Shown in pieces: positions 1-9,506 of a stretch of DNA of 64,000 nt. Source of the stretch: an uncultured Hyphomicrobiales bacterium (lineage in GTDB: Bacteria; Pseudomonadota; Alphaproteobacteria; Rhizobiales; Beijerinckiaceae); assembly GCA_903847605.1 (NCBI GenBank), contig CAINED010000013.1:1-64000 (forward strand), written 5' to 3'. The first letter of the stretch is position 1. Each line of letters opens with the position of its first letter. The translations under genes were made by a program, and so were the position numbers. The notes beneath the pieces were generated by a model. The model had not been told where the DNA came from, ran no database searches, and was given only the letters and a program-made list of their open reading frames with translations.

Positions 1-43
1 ATGAATTCATCTGGCCGCAAGACGCGCCAAGGGACATCAAGGC

Positions 44-3000
44 ATGACACCGGTGCACCGCCCCGTTCAAAAGGGCGATCATATCTTTCTCGTGGACGGA
101 TCGTCCTTCGTCTTCCGCGCTTATTTCCAGTCGATGCGGCAGGACCCGAAATATAATTACCGGTCGGACCGGCTGCCGAACGGCGCCGTGCGGCTGTTCT
201 GCACGAAGCTTTTCCAGTTCATCGAAAAGGGCGCGATGGGCAAGATGCCGACGCATCTCGCCATCATATTCGACAAGTCAGAGAATTCCTTTCGCAAGGA
301 ACTCTACCCTCCCTACAAGGCGAACCGTAACGAGCCGCCTGAAGATCTCATTCCGCAATTTCCGCTGATGCGCGAGGCGGTGCGTGCTTTCGGCCTCATC
401 CCTATCGAGCAGGACAAATACGAAGCCGACGATCTCATCGCCACCTATGCGAAGCAGGCGGTGCAGCGCGGCGCGGACGTGCTTATCATCTCCGCCGACA
501 AGGATCTGATGCAGCTCATCGAGCCGGGCGTATGCATGTACGATCCGGCGTCGGGCGAGCGCGACGAGCGCTATTTCAGCGAAAAGGAAGTGCTCGAATA
601 TTTTGGCGTGAACCCGGACAAGGTCGTCGATGTGCAATCGCTTTCCGGCGATTCAACTGACAACGTGCCTGGCGCGCCGGGCATCGGCATCAAGACGGCG
701 GCGCAGCTCATCAACGAATATGGCGATCTCGATACGCTGCTGGCGCGCGCCGGCGAGATCAAGCAACCCAAGCGCCGCGAGACTCTGACCAATCCGGAAA
801 TCGTCGAGAAGATCAAGATATCGAAACAGCTCGTGACGCTGGTGCGCGACGTGCCGCTGTTGACGTCCATCGACGATCTCGGCCTGCACCAACCGGAGGG
901 CAAGGACCTCGTCGCGTTTCTCAAGGCGATGGAATTTTCCACCATCACCAAGCGCGCGGCGGAAAAGTTTTCCGTCGACGCCAACGACATCGAAGCCGAT
1001 CCGCGCCTCGTCGGCCCTGCCGGCTGGCGTGCGCGAAACGGCGAACAGCATGCAGATGCGGAGAAGCTTTCTGCAGCGCCTGCGCCGGCTGCGGACAAGC
1101 CTGCAACGAACGGGCCGAAGCAGAACGCGCGCTATGGCGACAATACTGCGCCGGCTGTCGTCGATTCCGGTCCCGGCGCTTTTGCGGCCGCGCGCGCAGC
1201 CGCCCTGCGCGCCATGCCCTTCGACCTGAAGAGCTATCAGACCATCACGACGCTCGACATGCTCGATGCGATCCTCGCGCAAGCGCGCGACACCGGCATT
1301 CTCTCCGTAGATACTGAAACGACGGGTCTCGACCCGCAGCAGGCCGAACTCGTGGGCATCTCATTCTGCTGCTCGCCGGGCAAGGCTTACTATCTTCCTC
1401 TTGGCCATCGCGGCGAGGGCAGCGGCGATCTCTTCGGTGGCGCCGCGCTGTTGCCGGGGCAGTTGCCTGTCGATGCTGTGCTCGCGCGCGTGAAGCCGGT
1501 GCTCGAAGATGCGGGAGTCCTCAAGATCGCGCATAATGCGAAATACGATGCCAACTTGTTGCAGCAACACGGCATCGACATGCGGCCCATCGAAGACACG
1601 CTGCTGATGTCCTACGTGCTCGACGCCGGGCGCAGCGATCACGGCATGGACGTGCTCAGCGAGAAATACTTCGGACACAAGCCGATCCAGTTCGGGGAAG
1701 TTGCTGGTACGGGCCGCACATTCATCGGATTCGCGCGCGTTGCGATCGACCGCGCGACCGAATATGCGGCGGAAGACGCAGACGTGACGCTGCGCCTCTG
1801 GCATGTGCTGAAGCCGCGGCTGTCGGCCGAGAAGATGACGACAGTTTACGAGACGCTGGAGCGTCCGATGGTGAAGACGCTCGCGCGCATGGAGCAGCGC
1901 GGCATTGCTATCGACCGGCAGATTCTTTCGCGGCTGTCAGGCGATTTTGCGCAGGGCATGGCGCGGCTCGAAGCGGAAATTCAGGAACTCGCGGGCGAGC
2001 CGTTCAACGTCGGCTCGCCCAAGCAGCTCGGCGACATTCTCTTCGGCAAGATGGGATTGCCCGGCGGCAAGAAGACCGCGACAGGCGCATGGTCTACTGC
2101 CGCCAGCGTGCTCGACGAACTGGCCGAACAGGGCAATACTTTCGCGGCGCGCATTCTCGACTGGCGTCAGCTTCAAAAGCTCAAGAGCACTTATACGGAC
2201 GCGCTGCCTGAATATGTGAACCCGCATACGAAGCGCGTGCACACGTCCTTCGCGCTGGCGGCGACAACGACGGGGCGTCTGTCGTCATCCGAACCGAACC
2301 TGCAAAACATTCCCGTGCGCAACGAAGCTGGCCGCAAGATCAGGACGGCCTTCGTGCCGGTCAGCGGCAACAGGATCATGTCGGCGGACTATTCGCAGAT
2401 CGAACTGCGTATCCTCGCGCATATCGCGGACATTCCGCAGTTGAAAAAGGCTTTTGCTGACGGGCTCGACATTCACGCGATGACGGCGTCAGAAATGTTC
2501 AACGTGCCGCTCGCCGAGATGACCGGCGAAATCCGCCGCCGTGCCAAGGCGATCAATTTCGGCATTATATACGGCATTTCCGCCTTCGGCCTCGCCAACC
2601 AGCTCGGCATTCCGCGCGAGGAAGCGGGCGCTTACATCAGGAAATATTTCGAGCGCTTCCCCGGCATCCGCGATTACATGGAAGCGACGAAGAAAGCCTG
2701 CCGCGAACAGGGCTATGTCACCACGATCTTCGGCCGCAAGTGTCACTATCCGCGCATCACCGCGTCTAACCCATCAGAGCGGGCCTTCAACGAACGCGCG
2801 GCGATCAACGCGCCGATCCAGGGCTCCGCCGCAGATATCATCCGCCGCGCCATGGTGCGCATGGACGATGCGCTCGCGAAGGCAAAGCTCGACGCGAAGA
2901 TGCTGCTGCAGGTGCATGACGAACTCGTCTTCGAGGTGCCAGAGGCGCAGGTGGACAAGACAATCGGCGTCGTGCGCAGGATCATGGTCGACGCTCCGCA

Positions 3001-3073
3001 CCCGGCGCTCCAGTTGAGCGTGCCGCTACAAGTGGACGCCAAGGCCGCGAAGAACTGGGACGAGGCGCATTGA
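44..3073 (+). CDS. polA: DNA polymerase I
   Basis: Family A DNA polymerase for gap filling, Okazaki fragment processing and repair. At 1009 residues it carries three domains. The N-terminal 5'-3' exonuclease/FEN domain covers roughly residues 10-310. A low-complexity Ala/Pro linker follows to about 400. The DnaQ-like 3'-5' exonuclease keeps its acidic motif DTETTG near residue 423, the IAHNAKYD motif and YAAEDAD, so proofreading should be active. The polymerase domain has motif A (DYSQIE, about 781), motif B (RRRAKAINFGIIYG) and motif C (VHDELVF, about 957). ATG 44 follows an AAGG-containing leader. The next gene starts at or over its stop, so the two may be co-transcribed. Confidence 0.97.
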   Translation: MTPVHRPVQKGDHIFLVDGSSFVFRAYFQSMRQDPKYNYRSDRLPNGAVRLFCTKLFQFIEKGAMGKMPTHLAIIFDKSENSFRKELYPPYKANRNEPPEDLIPQFPLMREAVRAFGLIPIEQDKYEADDLIATYAKQAVQRGADVLIISADKDLMQLIEPGVCMYDPASGERDERYFSEKEVLEYFGVNPDKVVDVQSLSGDSTDNVPGAPGIGIKTAAQLINEYGDLDTLLARAGEIKQPKRRETLTNPEIVEKIKISKQLVTLVRDVPLLTSIDDLGLHQPEGKDLVAFLKAMEFSTITKRAAEKFSVDANDIEADPRLVGPAGWRARNGEQHADAEKLSAAPAPAADKPATNGPKQNARYGDNTAPAVVDSGPGAFAAARAAALRAMPFDLKSYQTITTLDMLDAILAQARDTGILSVDTETTGLDPQQAELVGISFCCSPGKAYYLPLGHRGEGSGDLFGGAALLPGQLPVDAVLARVKPVLEDAGVLKIAHNAKYDANLLQQHGIDMRPIEDTLLMSYVLDAGRSDHGMDVLSEKYFGHKPIQFGEVAGTGRTFIGFARVAIDRATEYAAEDADVTLRLWHVLKPRLSAEKMTTVYETLERPMVKTLARMEQRGIAIDRQILSRLSGDFAQGMARLEAEIQELAGEPFNVGSPKQLGDILFGKMGLPGGKKTATGAWSTAASVLDELAEQGNTFAARILDWRQLQKLKSTYTDALPEYVNPHTKRVHTSFALAATTTGRLSSSEPNLQNIPVRNEAGRKIRTAFVPVSGNRIMSADYSQIELRILAHIADIPQLKKAFADGLDIHAMTASEMFNVPLAEMTGEIRRRAKAINFGIIYGISAFGLANQLGIPREEAGAYIRKYFERFPGIRDYMEATKKACREQGYVTTIFGRKCHYPRITASNPSERAFNERAAINAPIQGSAADIIRRAMVRMDDALAKAKLDAKMLLQVHDELVFEVPEAQVDKTIGVVRRIMVDAPHPALQLSVPLQVDAKAAKNWDEAH

Positions 3074-3075
3074 GG

Positions 3076-3705
3076 ATGATGCTTCGCCCCATGCATAAAA
3101 TTGCCGCGCTTCTTCGCCGGTTTTGGCTTCTTTTATTGATTGGTATCTCGCCTTTCAGCTTCGATGGGGCCTTTGCACAAACACGATACGAGTGGATCGC
3201 GGAGCCATTAGAACCAAAGATGCGCGAACCACTCAAGCGCCTGCTTGATCAAACTTGGTTCCTTCACGGCGACCCGTCTCTGCCGAAAGCGCGAATGCTC
3301 AAAATGCGCAATGCACCTTATGTCTTTGCCTACTTTGGAGAAGATTATTACTGCGTCCATGTAGCTGGCTGTCTAACTATGATCGTCCGGTTCGAAGAAG
3401 AGCGTGCTTTTGCTGAATTTATAATTTACTCCGATGGCCTCGTGGGTTTCAGTGACACGGCCATCGAGATCCGGGGTCAACAGGAATTTATAGTCGACAT
3501 TGTCACGATGCGTAGGGCGACACGTATCATACGCACGCCTGCGGGGTGGATGGTGCTTTTGACCGACGGATTCGTCCCGGCCAATCTCCCGCGTCATCCA
3601 GATGAATCGGTCTCCGCCTCGCCACCTGCGCGAAATGAGGTTCAACAGCCAATTCCCCCGATGAGCCACGATGATTTCAAGCGACGACTGGAAAAACTTC
3701 GTTGA
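3076..3705 (+). CDS. secreted hypothetical protein
   Basis: I do not recognise a family. The protein has about 209 residues and opens with a basic stretch, then a Leu/Ile-rich hydrophobic segment ending in a likely signal peptidase I site (G-A-F-A-Q), so it is probably exported to the periplasm. The mature part is mixed alpha/beta in composition with two cysteines close together (YYCVHVAGC) and a Pro/Ser-rich C-terminal tail. The start is uncertain: TTG 3070, ATG 3076 and ATG 3091 all keep the signal peptide. It begins at the polA stop and is visibly AT-richer than polA, with codons such as tta and aaa more common, which hints at relaxed selection or acquisition. Confidence 0.7.
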   Translation: MMLRPMHKIAALLRRFWLLLLIGISPFSFDGAFAQTRYEWIAEPLEPKMREPLKRLLDQTWFLHGDPSLPKARMLKMRNAPYVFAYFGEDYYCVHVAGCLTMIVRFEEERAFAEFIIYSDGLVGFSDTAIEIRGQQEFIVDIVTMRRATRIIRTPAGWMVLLTDGFVPANLPRHPDESVSASPPARNEVQQPIPPMSHDDFKRRLEKLR

Positions 3706-3860
3706 TTGAAACGCCGCCCAAAAGTGTCAGCTCGACGCGCATCGCGGCAAGGACGTGCGTTTGCGCACATCGGCTTTCCGGAGGCCCTCTATGCTCCCGG
3801 CGGGGAAATCTTTTCTCCGTTCGAACCAGCAGCTAGAATGATCCATCTTCAGGGCCATTC

Positions 3861-6158
3861 ATGAAACGCAAGATTGCCGCCATCCTCGCCTCGGACATTG
3901 CCGGGTACAGCCGCCTTGTGGCCGAAGACGAGGAGGATACGCTCGCCCGCTTCTCCAGCTACCGGAGGGCATTCGAGGATTTCGTCACCCAGCACGGCGG
4001 GCGCGTCTTCAACACCGCCGGCGACGCCATTCTCGCGGAGTTTCCGAGCGCGGTGGAGGCGACCCGCTGCGCCATCGACATCCAGGAAAGCATGCGCACG
4101 CGCAACATGGGCTATGCGCCCTCGCGGCAGATGCTGTTCCGGATCGGCCTGACCATCGGCGATGTCGTCGAGCGCGAGGGCGATCTTCTGGGCGACGGCG
4201 TCAACATCGCGGCGCGGCTCGAAGGCATGGCGGAGCCCGGCGGCATCTGCGTCTCGCGCAGCATCTACGAACAGGTCGCCAACAAACTGTCGGTGCCCTT
4301 TTTCGACATGGGTGAGCAGGAAGCCAAGAACCTGCCGCAGCCCATCCACGTTTTCCGCATCAAGATGGCGCGTTCCGGCCAGACGGTGGTCTACCCCGGC
4401 AAGAAGCCGCCGGAACCATCTCCGTCGCCGGCGCGCAAGCCCAGCGTCACCGACCGGCGCGACGGCGGCAGCTTTGGCGCGGGACTCATACTCGGCGCGG
4501 TGGCGCTGGTAGCAGCCGCCAGCGCCCTGGGCCTCGTGCTCTGGCGCGACTTTTCGCGGCCAGCTCCGGCGACCGTCGCCGGACTTCCCGCGCCGCCCTT
4601 AAATCCGCCGCCGGACGTGCCGCGTGAGCTGAAGCCGCCTCCGACCGTCGCCGCGCCGCAGACCAACCCCACCAAGCCGCCCGAGCCTCAACGCCCGCCC
4701 GAGATCAAACCCGTCGAGGCGAAGCCGCCCGAGCCGCCTCGGGCGGACCCGCCGGCGCAAACGGCGCGCCGCCCTTCGGCCGAGGAACAGGCGGAAAAGC
4801 TCGCGCAACAGGAGCCAGCGCCGCCCGCGCAATCTGCACCTCCGCCCGTTGCCCGGCAGACACCCCCACCGCCGCCAAAGACGGTCGCGGTCGGGCCGAT
4901 GGAGCCGCCGCGCCTCACGCCGACGCAGCCCACGCCCCAGCCGCCGGCGCGGCCCTATATTCCGCCCGGTACGAATCCGTCCGACACATTTTCGATTTTC
5001 AGCAAGGCCGGCGGCATCATCCCCGATGCGAAGACGGCGCCGGAAATCTATCACAACGCCCGCACCTACGAGGCGCGTGGCGAGGGCGTCAATGCCCGCA
5101 CTGAATATCTGAAACTCGCCGAACTCGGCACGGATTTCCTCGACCCTCATCTGCGTTTCTCCGCGCTGTTGCGGGCGCAGGATGGTCGCGCGGGCGCGCG
5201 CGAAATCTATGCGCGGCTCGCCGAAGGCAAGGGCGGTCGCGCCGCGGCCATCGTCCATGCGCTGCAATATGACGGCGCGGAGCGGCGCGCGCGCGTTGCC
5301 GCGCTCGCGGGCCAGCATGCGCTCTACGGCCCCGTACACATGCTGCTGGCGGACGAATATTCGACCGAGCGCGTCGGCGGCGAAACCATCGGCGAACGGC
5401 GTTCGCAGTTCGCGGCGTTGCAGAAGTTTCTCGAAGCCGATCGCAACGGCGCGCTGTCGCAATATTTCCTCGATCATTCCGTGCTGGCCCAATGGCTCGA
5501 CCGCGCGCGGTCGCGCCAGCAGGCGCTCGAACAGTTCTTGAAGACCGCGAAGCTCGAACCGACCGCCCAATTCATGCACACCAACAGCGGCTGGATGGCG
5601 CATGTCTGGGTGCCCGAGCCCGCGACGAAGATTTCATGGCGCGCGAATGCGAAGGCCGAATTCACGCCGACGGGCGAAACAGGCTTCATCGACCAGCGCA
5701 CGGGCAAGCCTTCGCCGCTGCTGTCGTTCCAGCTTCCGCGCGAGGCCGGTGAAGCGACGATCGAGGTGCGCTATGAGGACGCCATCGGCGAAGTGCGCGG
5801 TCCTTTCGCAATCAAATTCGACCCGCGCACGGAGCTGGTGAAAAGTCAGCGCGACCTGTTGCAGAGATTCTCCAACAACTGGATCAGTTTCGGCGACGGC
5901 GGCACGCAAGCGAAATTCGTCTATTTCACGCAGCTCGTGGCCTATCGTTGCGCGATCTCGAAGGTGGTGATCGTATTCGACGATTCGCCGCTGCCGATGC
6001 AATTGCGGCTGCCGCCCTGCGACCCGAACGATCCCCTGACGATGCCGCCAAGTTTCCGGCCGTTTGTCTCAATGCCGGCGAGCGCAAAATCGCTCACGGT
6101 CGAAATCGGCTATGCGGACGGCACGACGAGCGAAAAGCGGAAGTTCGAAAAGCGCTGA
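3861..6158 (+). CDS. membrane-anchored class III adenylate/guanylate cyclase with periplasmic helical domain
   Basis: The protein has 765 residues. Residues 1-170 form a class III nucleotide cyclase domain with both metal-binding aspartates (D12 in ASDIAGYSRL, D55 in NTAGDAILAEF) and the transition-state pair N115/R119 (GDGVNIAARLEG), so it should be catalytically competent. A single transmembrane segment lies at about 205-228, followed by a long Pro-rich linker to about 370. The C-terminal half looks like helical repeats (EIYHNARTYEARGEG) ending in a beta-rich part. By the positive-inside rule the cyclase is cytosolic and the C-terminal half periplasmic. ATP versus GTP specificity cannot be set here. 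Its stop abuts the stop of the convergent amidotransferase gene with no spacer. Confidence 0.88.
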   Translation: MKRKIAAILASDIAGYSRLVAEDEEDTLARFSSYRRAFEDFVTQHGGRVFNTAGDAILAEFPSAVEATRCAIDIQESMRTRNMGYAPSRQMLFRIGLTIGDVVEREGDLLGDGVNIAARLEGMAEPGGICVSRSIYEQVANKLSVPFFDMGEQEAKNLPQPIHVFRIKMARSGQTVVYPGKKPPEPSPSPARKPSVTDRRDGGSFGAGLILGAVALVAAASALGLVLWRDFSRPAPATVAGLPAPPLNPPPDVPRELKPPPTVAAPQTNPTKPPEPQRPPEIKPVEAKPPEPPRADPPAQTARRPSAEEQAEKLAQQEPAPPAQSAPPPVARQTPPPPPKTVAVGPMEPPRLTPTQPTPQPPARPYIPPGTNPSDTFSIFSKAGGIIPDAKTAPEIYHNARTYEARGEGVNARTEYLKLAELGTDFLDPHLRFSALLRAQDGRAGAREIYARLAEGKGGRAAAIVHALQYDGAERRARVAALAGQHALYGPVHMLLADEYSTERVGGETIGERRSQFAALQKFLEADRNGALSQYFLDHSVLAQWLDRARSRQQALEQFLKTAKLEPTAQFMHTNSGWMAHVWVPEPATKISWRANAKAEFTPTGETGFIDQRTGKPSPLLSFQLPREAGEATIEVRYEDAIGEVRGPFAIKFDPRTELVKSQRDLLQRFSNNWISFGDGGTQAKFVYFTQLVAYRCAISKVVIVFDDSPLPMQLRLPPCDPNDPLTMPPSFRPFVSMPASAKSLTVEIGYADGTTSEKRKFEKR

Positions 6159-6947
6159 TCAGGCCGCCTTGCGCACCGCCTCACAGAGACTCTCGGTGCG
6201 CACCTGTCCGTCGGGACAGGCTGTCAGCGCACAGCCCTGCGGCACTTCCTGCCAGCAGCCGCGCTCTTCGTCGAGCGGCTCCGAAACCACGATGAAAGCG
6301 CCGTTCTTCTGCCGCCAGTAGAGCGAGGGCGCGCGCGCATCGGACGCCCAGCGGAACGCGCGCAAGATCTTTCCGTCCGTATGCGCGGCCGTCAGACGCA
6401 AGGGTTCGCCGACATTCGCCGCCCGCATCAGATCGGCGATGCGCTTTAGCGTGAGCGCCATGGCGCGCAGCGGCTCGTCCTCGAGACCCGCGCCGAGCGC
6501 GGCCAGAAAGATCGCCTCGGAATCCGTCGTGCCCGAGCGGTGCGTGTAGAGTTCGTCGGGAATCAGATCCTCGACGCGGCGCTTCACGGCGACATAGCCG
6601 CCGATCTGGCCGTTGTGCATGAACATGTGCTGCTTGTAGGCGAAGGGATGGCAGTTGGCGCGCACGCTGGCAGTGCCGGTCGAGGCCCTCACATGCGCGA
6701 AGAAAAGATGCGAGCGCACCTGCGCGCAGATGGAGCGCAGGTTCTCGTCCGACCAGGCCGGACGTATTTCCCGGTAAACGCCGGGGATGGCGCGCTCGCC
6801 ATACCAGCCCAGGCCGAAGCCGTCGCCGTTGGTCGTCGTCACGCTTTCGGCGGCGCGCAGCGACTGGGCGATGAGCGAATGATGGGGGTCTGCGACAAGC
6901 GTTTCCATCAGGACGGGTTCGCCCCGATAGGCAATCCAGCGGCACAT
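6159..6947 (-). CDS. class II glutamine amidotransferase (YafJ-like)
   Basis: Ntn-hydrolase-fold amidotransferase of about 262 residues, releasing ammonia from glutamine for an unidentified acceptor. The start at 6947 is chosen because it puts the catalytic nucleophile at Cys2 (MCRWIAYRG), as these self-processing enzymes need; the longer open frame, up to 7169, would bury it. Other family motifs are visible: NGDGFGLGWYG at about 40-50, the substrate-binding Arg in HVRAST near 87, NCHPF at about 98-102 and HNGQI at 111-115. YafJ and EgtC-type enzymes share these motifs. No ergothioneine genes are nearby, so the EgtC role is not supported. It is divergent from the antiporter gene. Confidence 0.9.
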   Translation of the reverse strand: MCRWIAYRGEPVLMETLVADPHHSLIAQSLRAAESVTTTNGDGFGLGWYGERAIPGVYREIRPAWSDENLRSICAQVRSHLFFAHVRASTGTASVRANCHPFAYKQHMFMHNGQIGGYVAVKRRVEDLIPDELYTHRSGTTDSEAIFLAALGAGLEDEPLRAMALTLKRIADLMRAANVGEPLRLTAAHTDGKILRAFRWASDARAPSLYWRQKNGAFIVVSEPLDEERGCWQEVPQGCALTACPDGQVRTESLCEAVRKAA

Positions 6948-7057
6948 TTCGGTCTGTTCCGTTTCGGGAAAGCGGTCGTACATCGTTCTTAAGAATTGCT
7001 CGACTTCCGTGAACGAATTGTTAACGATGACAGTCCGGAGGGAGCGCGTATTCGAAA

Positions 7058-8554
7058 ATGCAGGAAGCGCTGCGAATTGGGGGAATTGAAGCCGTGATTG
7101 CGACAGAATGCGGGCGAGTCCTTGCGCACATACAGGCTCGGGCGAATCGCTGGCGGGCTGTTGCAGCATTCGCCGTCGCAGCTCTGACTATGCCCTCGCC
7201 TGCATTGGCGGCGGAAGCGCTGGACGGTTCGAAGCTGTCGCTGCTCTGGGCGATACCCTTTGCGGGCATCCTGCTTTCGATTGCACTGTGTCCGCTGCTT
7301 GCCGCGAACTTCTGGCATCATCATTTCGGCAAGGTCACGGCAGGCTGGGCGCTGCTGATTATCGTGCCGATGGCCGTTTTCTTCGGGCCGGGCTTTGCGT
7401 GGTCGACCATCTTCCATACGCTGGCGCTCGAATACATCCCTTTCATCCTGTTGCTGCTGGCGCTGTTCACGACGGCGGGTGGAATCGTCGTGCGCGGCAA
7501 CCTGCACGACACGCCGCTTGCGAACACGGGATTATTGGCAGCTGGCACAGCCTGCGCCAGTGTGATCGGCACGACGGGCGCGGCGATGGTTTTCATACGG
7601 CCGCTGCTACGCGCCAATGACGACCGCAAGCACAATGCGCATGTCGTTGTCTTCTTCATCTTTCTCGTTGCGAATATCGGCGGCGCGCTGACGCCGCTCG
7701 GCGACCCGCCGCTGTTTCTGGGCTTCCTGCGCGGCGTCGACTTTTTTTGGACGACGAAGTTTCTATGGAAGGAAACGCTGTTTGCCGTCGTCGTGTTGCT
7801 GATCGTTTTCTTTGTCCTCGATACGTGGATGCAGCGTTACGAAGGAGACAAGGTTCGCGACCCAACGCCGGATTCGCCCTTGCACGTGACAGGCCTCGTC
7901 AATCTCGCGCTGATTGGCGTCATCATCGCGGCCATCCTGATGAGCGCATCCTGGAAGCCGGGCATATCCTGGACGGTGTTTGGCACGAAGCTCGAATTAC
8001 AGAATCTCCTGCGCGAACTCACCATGATCGTTGTCACGATCGCTTCGGTCGCGCTCACGCGCAAGGACGACCGCGAGGCTAACGGCTTCGAATGGGGGCC
8101 GATTCTCGAAGTCGCCAAGCTCTTCGCGGGTATCTTCATATGCATCGTGCCGGTGCTGGCGATGTTGCAGGCCGGATTGAAGGGACCGTTTTCAGGTCTC
8201 GTGGCGCTCGCCTCGAACGCCGACGGCACACCGAACAATGCCGCCTATTTCTGGCTCACCGGTGCGCTCTCGTCCTTCCTCGATAACGCGCCTACCTATC
8301 TCGTCTTCTTTGAGATGGCGAGCGGCGATCCGCAAAAGTTGATGGGTCCGCTCGCGCAGACGCTGGCCGCGATATCGCTTGGCGCAGTTTACATGGGCGC
8401 GAACACCTATATCGGCAACGCGCCGAATTTCATGGTCTATGCCATCGCCCGCTCAGCCGGGGTGAGCATGCCGAGTTTCTTCGGCTACATGCTCTGGTCG
8501 GGCGCGGTGCTGATCCCGCTCTTTATCGTGATCACCTTCATCTTCTTCCGCTGA
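7058..8554 (+). CDS. sodium:proton antiporter (NhaD/ArsB superfamily)
   Basis: A very hydrophobic 498-residue protein with about a dozen predicted membrane helices, of the ion-transporter superfamily that includes NhaD, ArsB and citrate carriers. The conserved helix-hairpin motifs are visible: GGALTPLGDPPLFLGFL in the first half, and the pseudo-repeat LSSFLDNAPTYLVFFEMA followed by GAVYMGANTYIGNAPNFMV in the second. The aspartates in these motifs are typical of Na+/H+ exchange. The N-terminus carries a hydrophobic segment ending in PALAAE, which may be a cleaved signal or the first helix. The start is uncertain because GGAGG lies about 15 bases upstream of ATG 7058. The 3' end is 7 bases from the convergent amidohydrolase. 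Confidence 0.88.
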   Translation: MQEALRIGGIEAVIATECGRVLAHIQARANRWRAVAAFAVAALTMPSPALAAEALDGSKLSLLWAIPFAGILLSIALCPLLAANFWHHHFGKVTAGWALLIIVPMAVFFGPGFAWSTIFHTLALEYIPFILLLLALFTTAGGIVVRGNLHDTPLANTGLLAAGTACASVIGTTGAAMVFIRPLLRANDDRKHNAHVVVFFIFLVANIGGALTPLGDPPLFLGFLRGVDFFWTTKFLWKETLFAVVVLLIVFFVLDTWMQRYEGDKVRDPTPDSPLHVTGLVNLALIGVIIAAILMSASWKPGISWTVFGTKLELQNLLRELTMIVVTIASVALTRKDDREANGFEWGPILEVAKLFAGIFICIVPVLAMLQAGLKGPFSGLVALASNADGTPNNAAYFWLTGALSSFLDNAPTYLVFFEMASGDPQKLMGPLAQTLAAISLGAVYMGANTYIGNAPNFMVYAIARSAGVSMPSFFGYMLWSGAVLIPLFIVITFIFFR

Positions 8555-8561
8555 TCTGATT

Positions 8562-9497
8562 TCACAGTCGCAGAAGATCCCGCACATTGCCCGATGCGAT
8601 GGCCCGTTGCGCCTCGGCATCGAGACCCGCAGCCTCCAGCGCCTGCATCAGCGGACCGGAAATTGGCTGATCGTTGACGATCGGCCAGTCGCTGCCGGCG
8701 ATGACCTTGTCAGCTCCGAGAATATCGACCGAAGCGCGGATGAGCGCGGAGTTGAAGCCCATCGTATCGACATAAACATGCTTGCGCATGGTCGCGAGCG
8801 CGCCATCCGGCAGCAGGCTTTGTGACGAGAATGCCGCGCCCATGGCGATACCGCCGAAGGCCAGCGCTGTGACCACGACGCGCAATTGAGGAAGCTCCGC
8901 AAAAACACCACCCTCGATCAGCGTGATCAGCGCCGCCGCATTCACCGTGCCACGCGCAAAGAGCGTTGCAATACGGCCGTATGGCGCCATCTGATCGGTG
9001 AGCGGCTGCGGATTGACGGGATGCACGAAGACGGGAACGCCGAGACGCGCGGCGACCTCCAGCGTCGGGCGCGCCTGTGGCGCGTCGATGAGCATGTCGC
9101 CGCGCGCGCAATCGACGAAGATGCCGCGCAGGCCCAATTGCGTGATCGCGCGCTCGGCTTCTCGCGCAGAGATATCGCCATCATAGGCGTCGACGGAGGC
9201 GATACAGTGAATACGGCCCTTGTGGCGCGCTGCGAGATCGGCGAGGCAATCGTTCATCGCCATGATGGTATCGTGCGGCACGCGGCCCGACGTGTCCGCG
9301 ATCAGAGCCGCGGGAATATTGATGACGCGCGCGGCAATGTCGCCATTGCCGATATCTTCCAGAAGCAGATCCTCGCTCGAGAGTTTCCGCGCGAGCGCTT
9401 CCCAGCGGGCGCGCTGGTTTGCCGGAAAGGTATCGGCCGCCGTCTGACGGAAGCGCGCGGGGATGTGGTGACAGTGGAAGTCGATGATCGCGGTCAT
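8562..9497 (-). CDS. amidohydrolase family protein (Amidohydro_2, ACMSD-like TIM barrel)
   Basis: Metal-dependent hydrolase or decarboxylase of 311 residues. It begins MTAIIDFHCHHIPARF, the beta-1 metal-binding HxHH motif of the amidohydrolase_2 group, which includes ACMSD and gamma-resorcylate decarboxylase. A central GVPVFVHPVNP strand supplies another metal-site histidine, and the C-terminal VIAGSDWPIV supplies the conserved aspartate. The substrate is unknown; a small aromatic or cyclic acid or lactone is typical of the family. It lies 9 bases downstream of the WD40 gene on the same strand, so the two are probably co-transcribed, although no functional link is obvious. Confidence 0.85.
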   Translation of the reverse strand: MTAIIDFHCHHIPARFRQTAADTFPANQRARWEALARKLSSEDLLLEDIGNGDIAARVINIPAALIADTSGRVPHDTIMAMNDCLADLAARHKGRIHCIASVDAYDGDISAREAERAITQLGLRGIFVDCARGDMLIDAPQARPTLEVAARLGVPVFVHPVNPQPLTDQMAPYGRIATLFARGTVNAAALITLIEGGVFAELPQLRVVVTALAFGGIAMGAAFSSQSLLPDGALATMRKHVYVDTMGFNSALIRASVDILGADKVIAGSDWPIVNDQPISGPLMQALEAAGLDAEAQRAIASGNVRDLLRL

Positions 9498-9506
9498 GTC
9501 GCAGTG

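Noticed and set aside
6948-7169. N-terminal extension of the class II amidotransferase
   Set aside because: Catalytic Cys must become N-terminal after removal of Met; only the start at 6947 gives Cys2.
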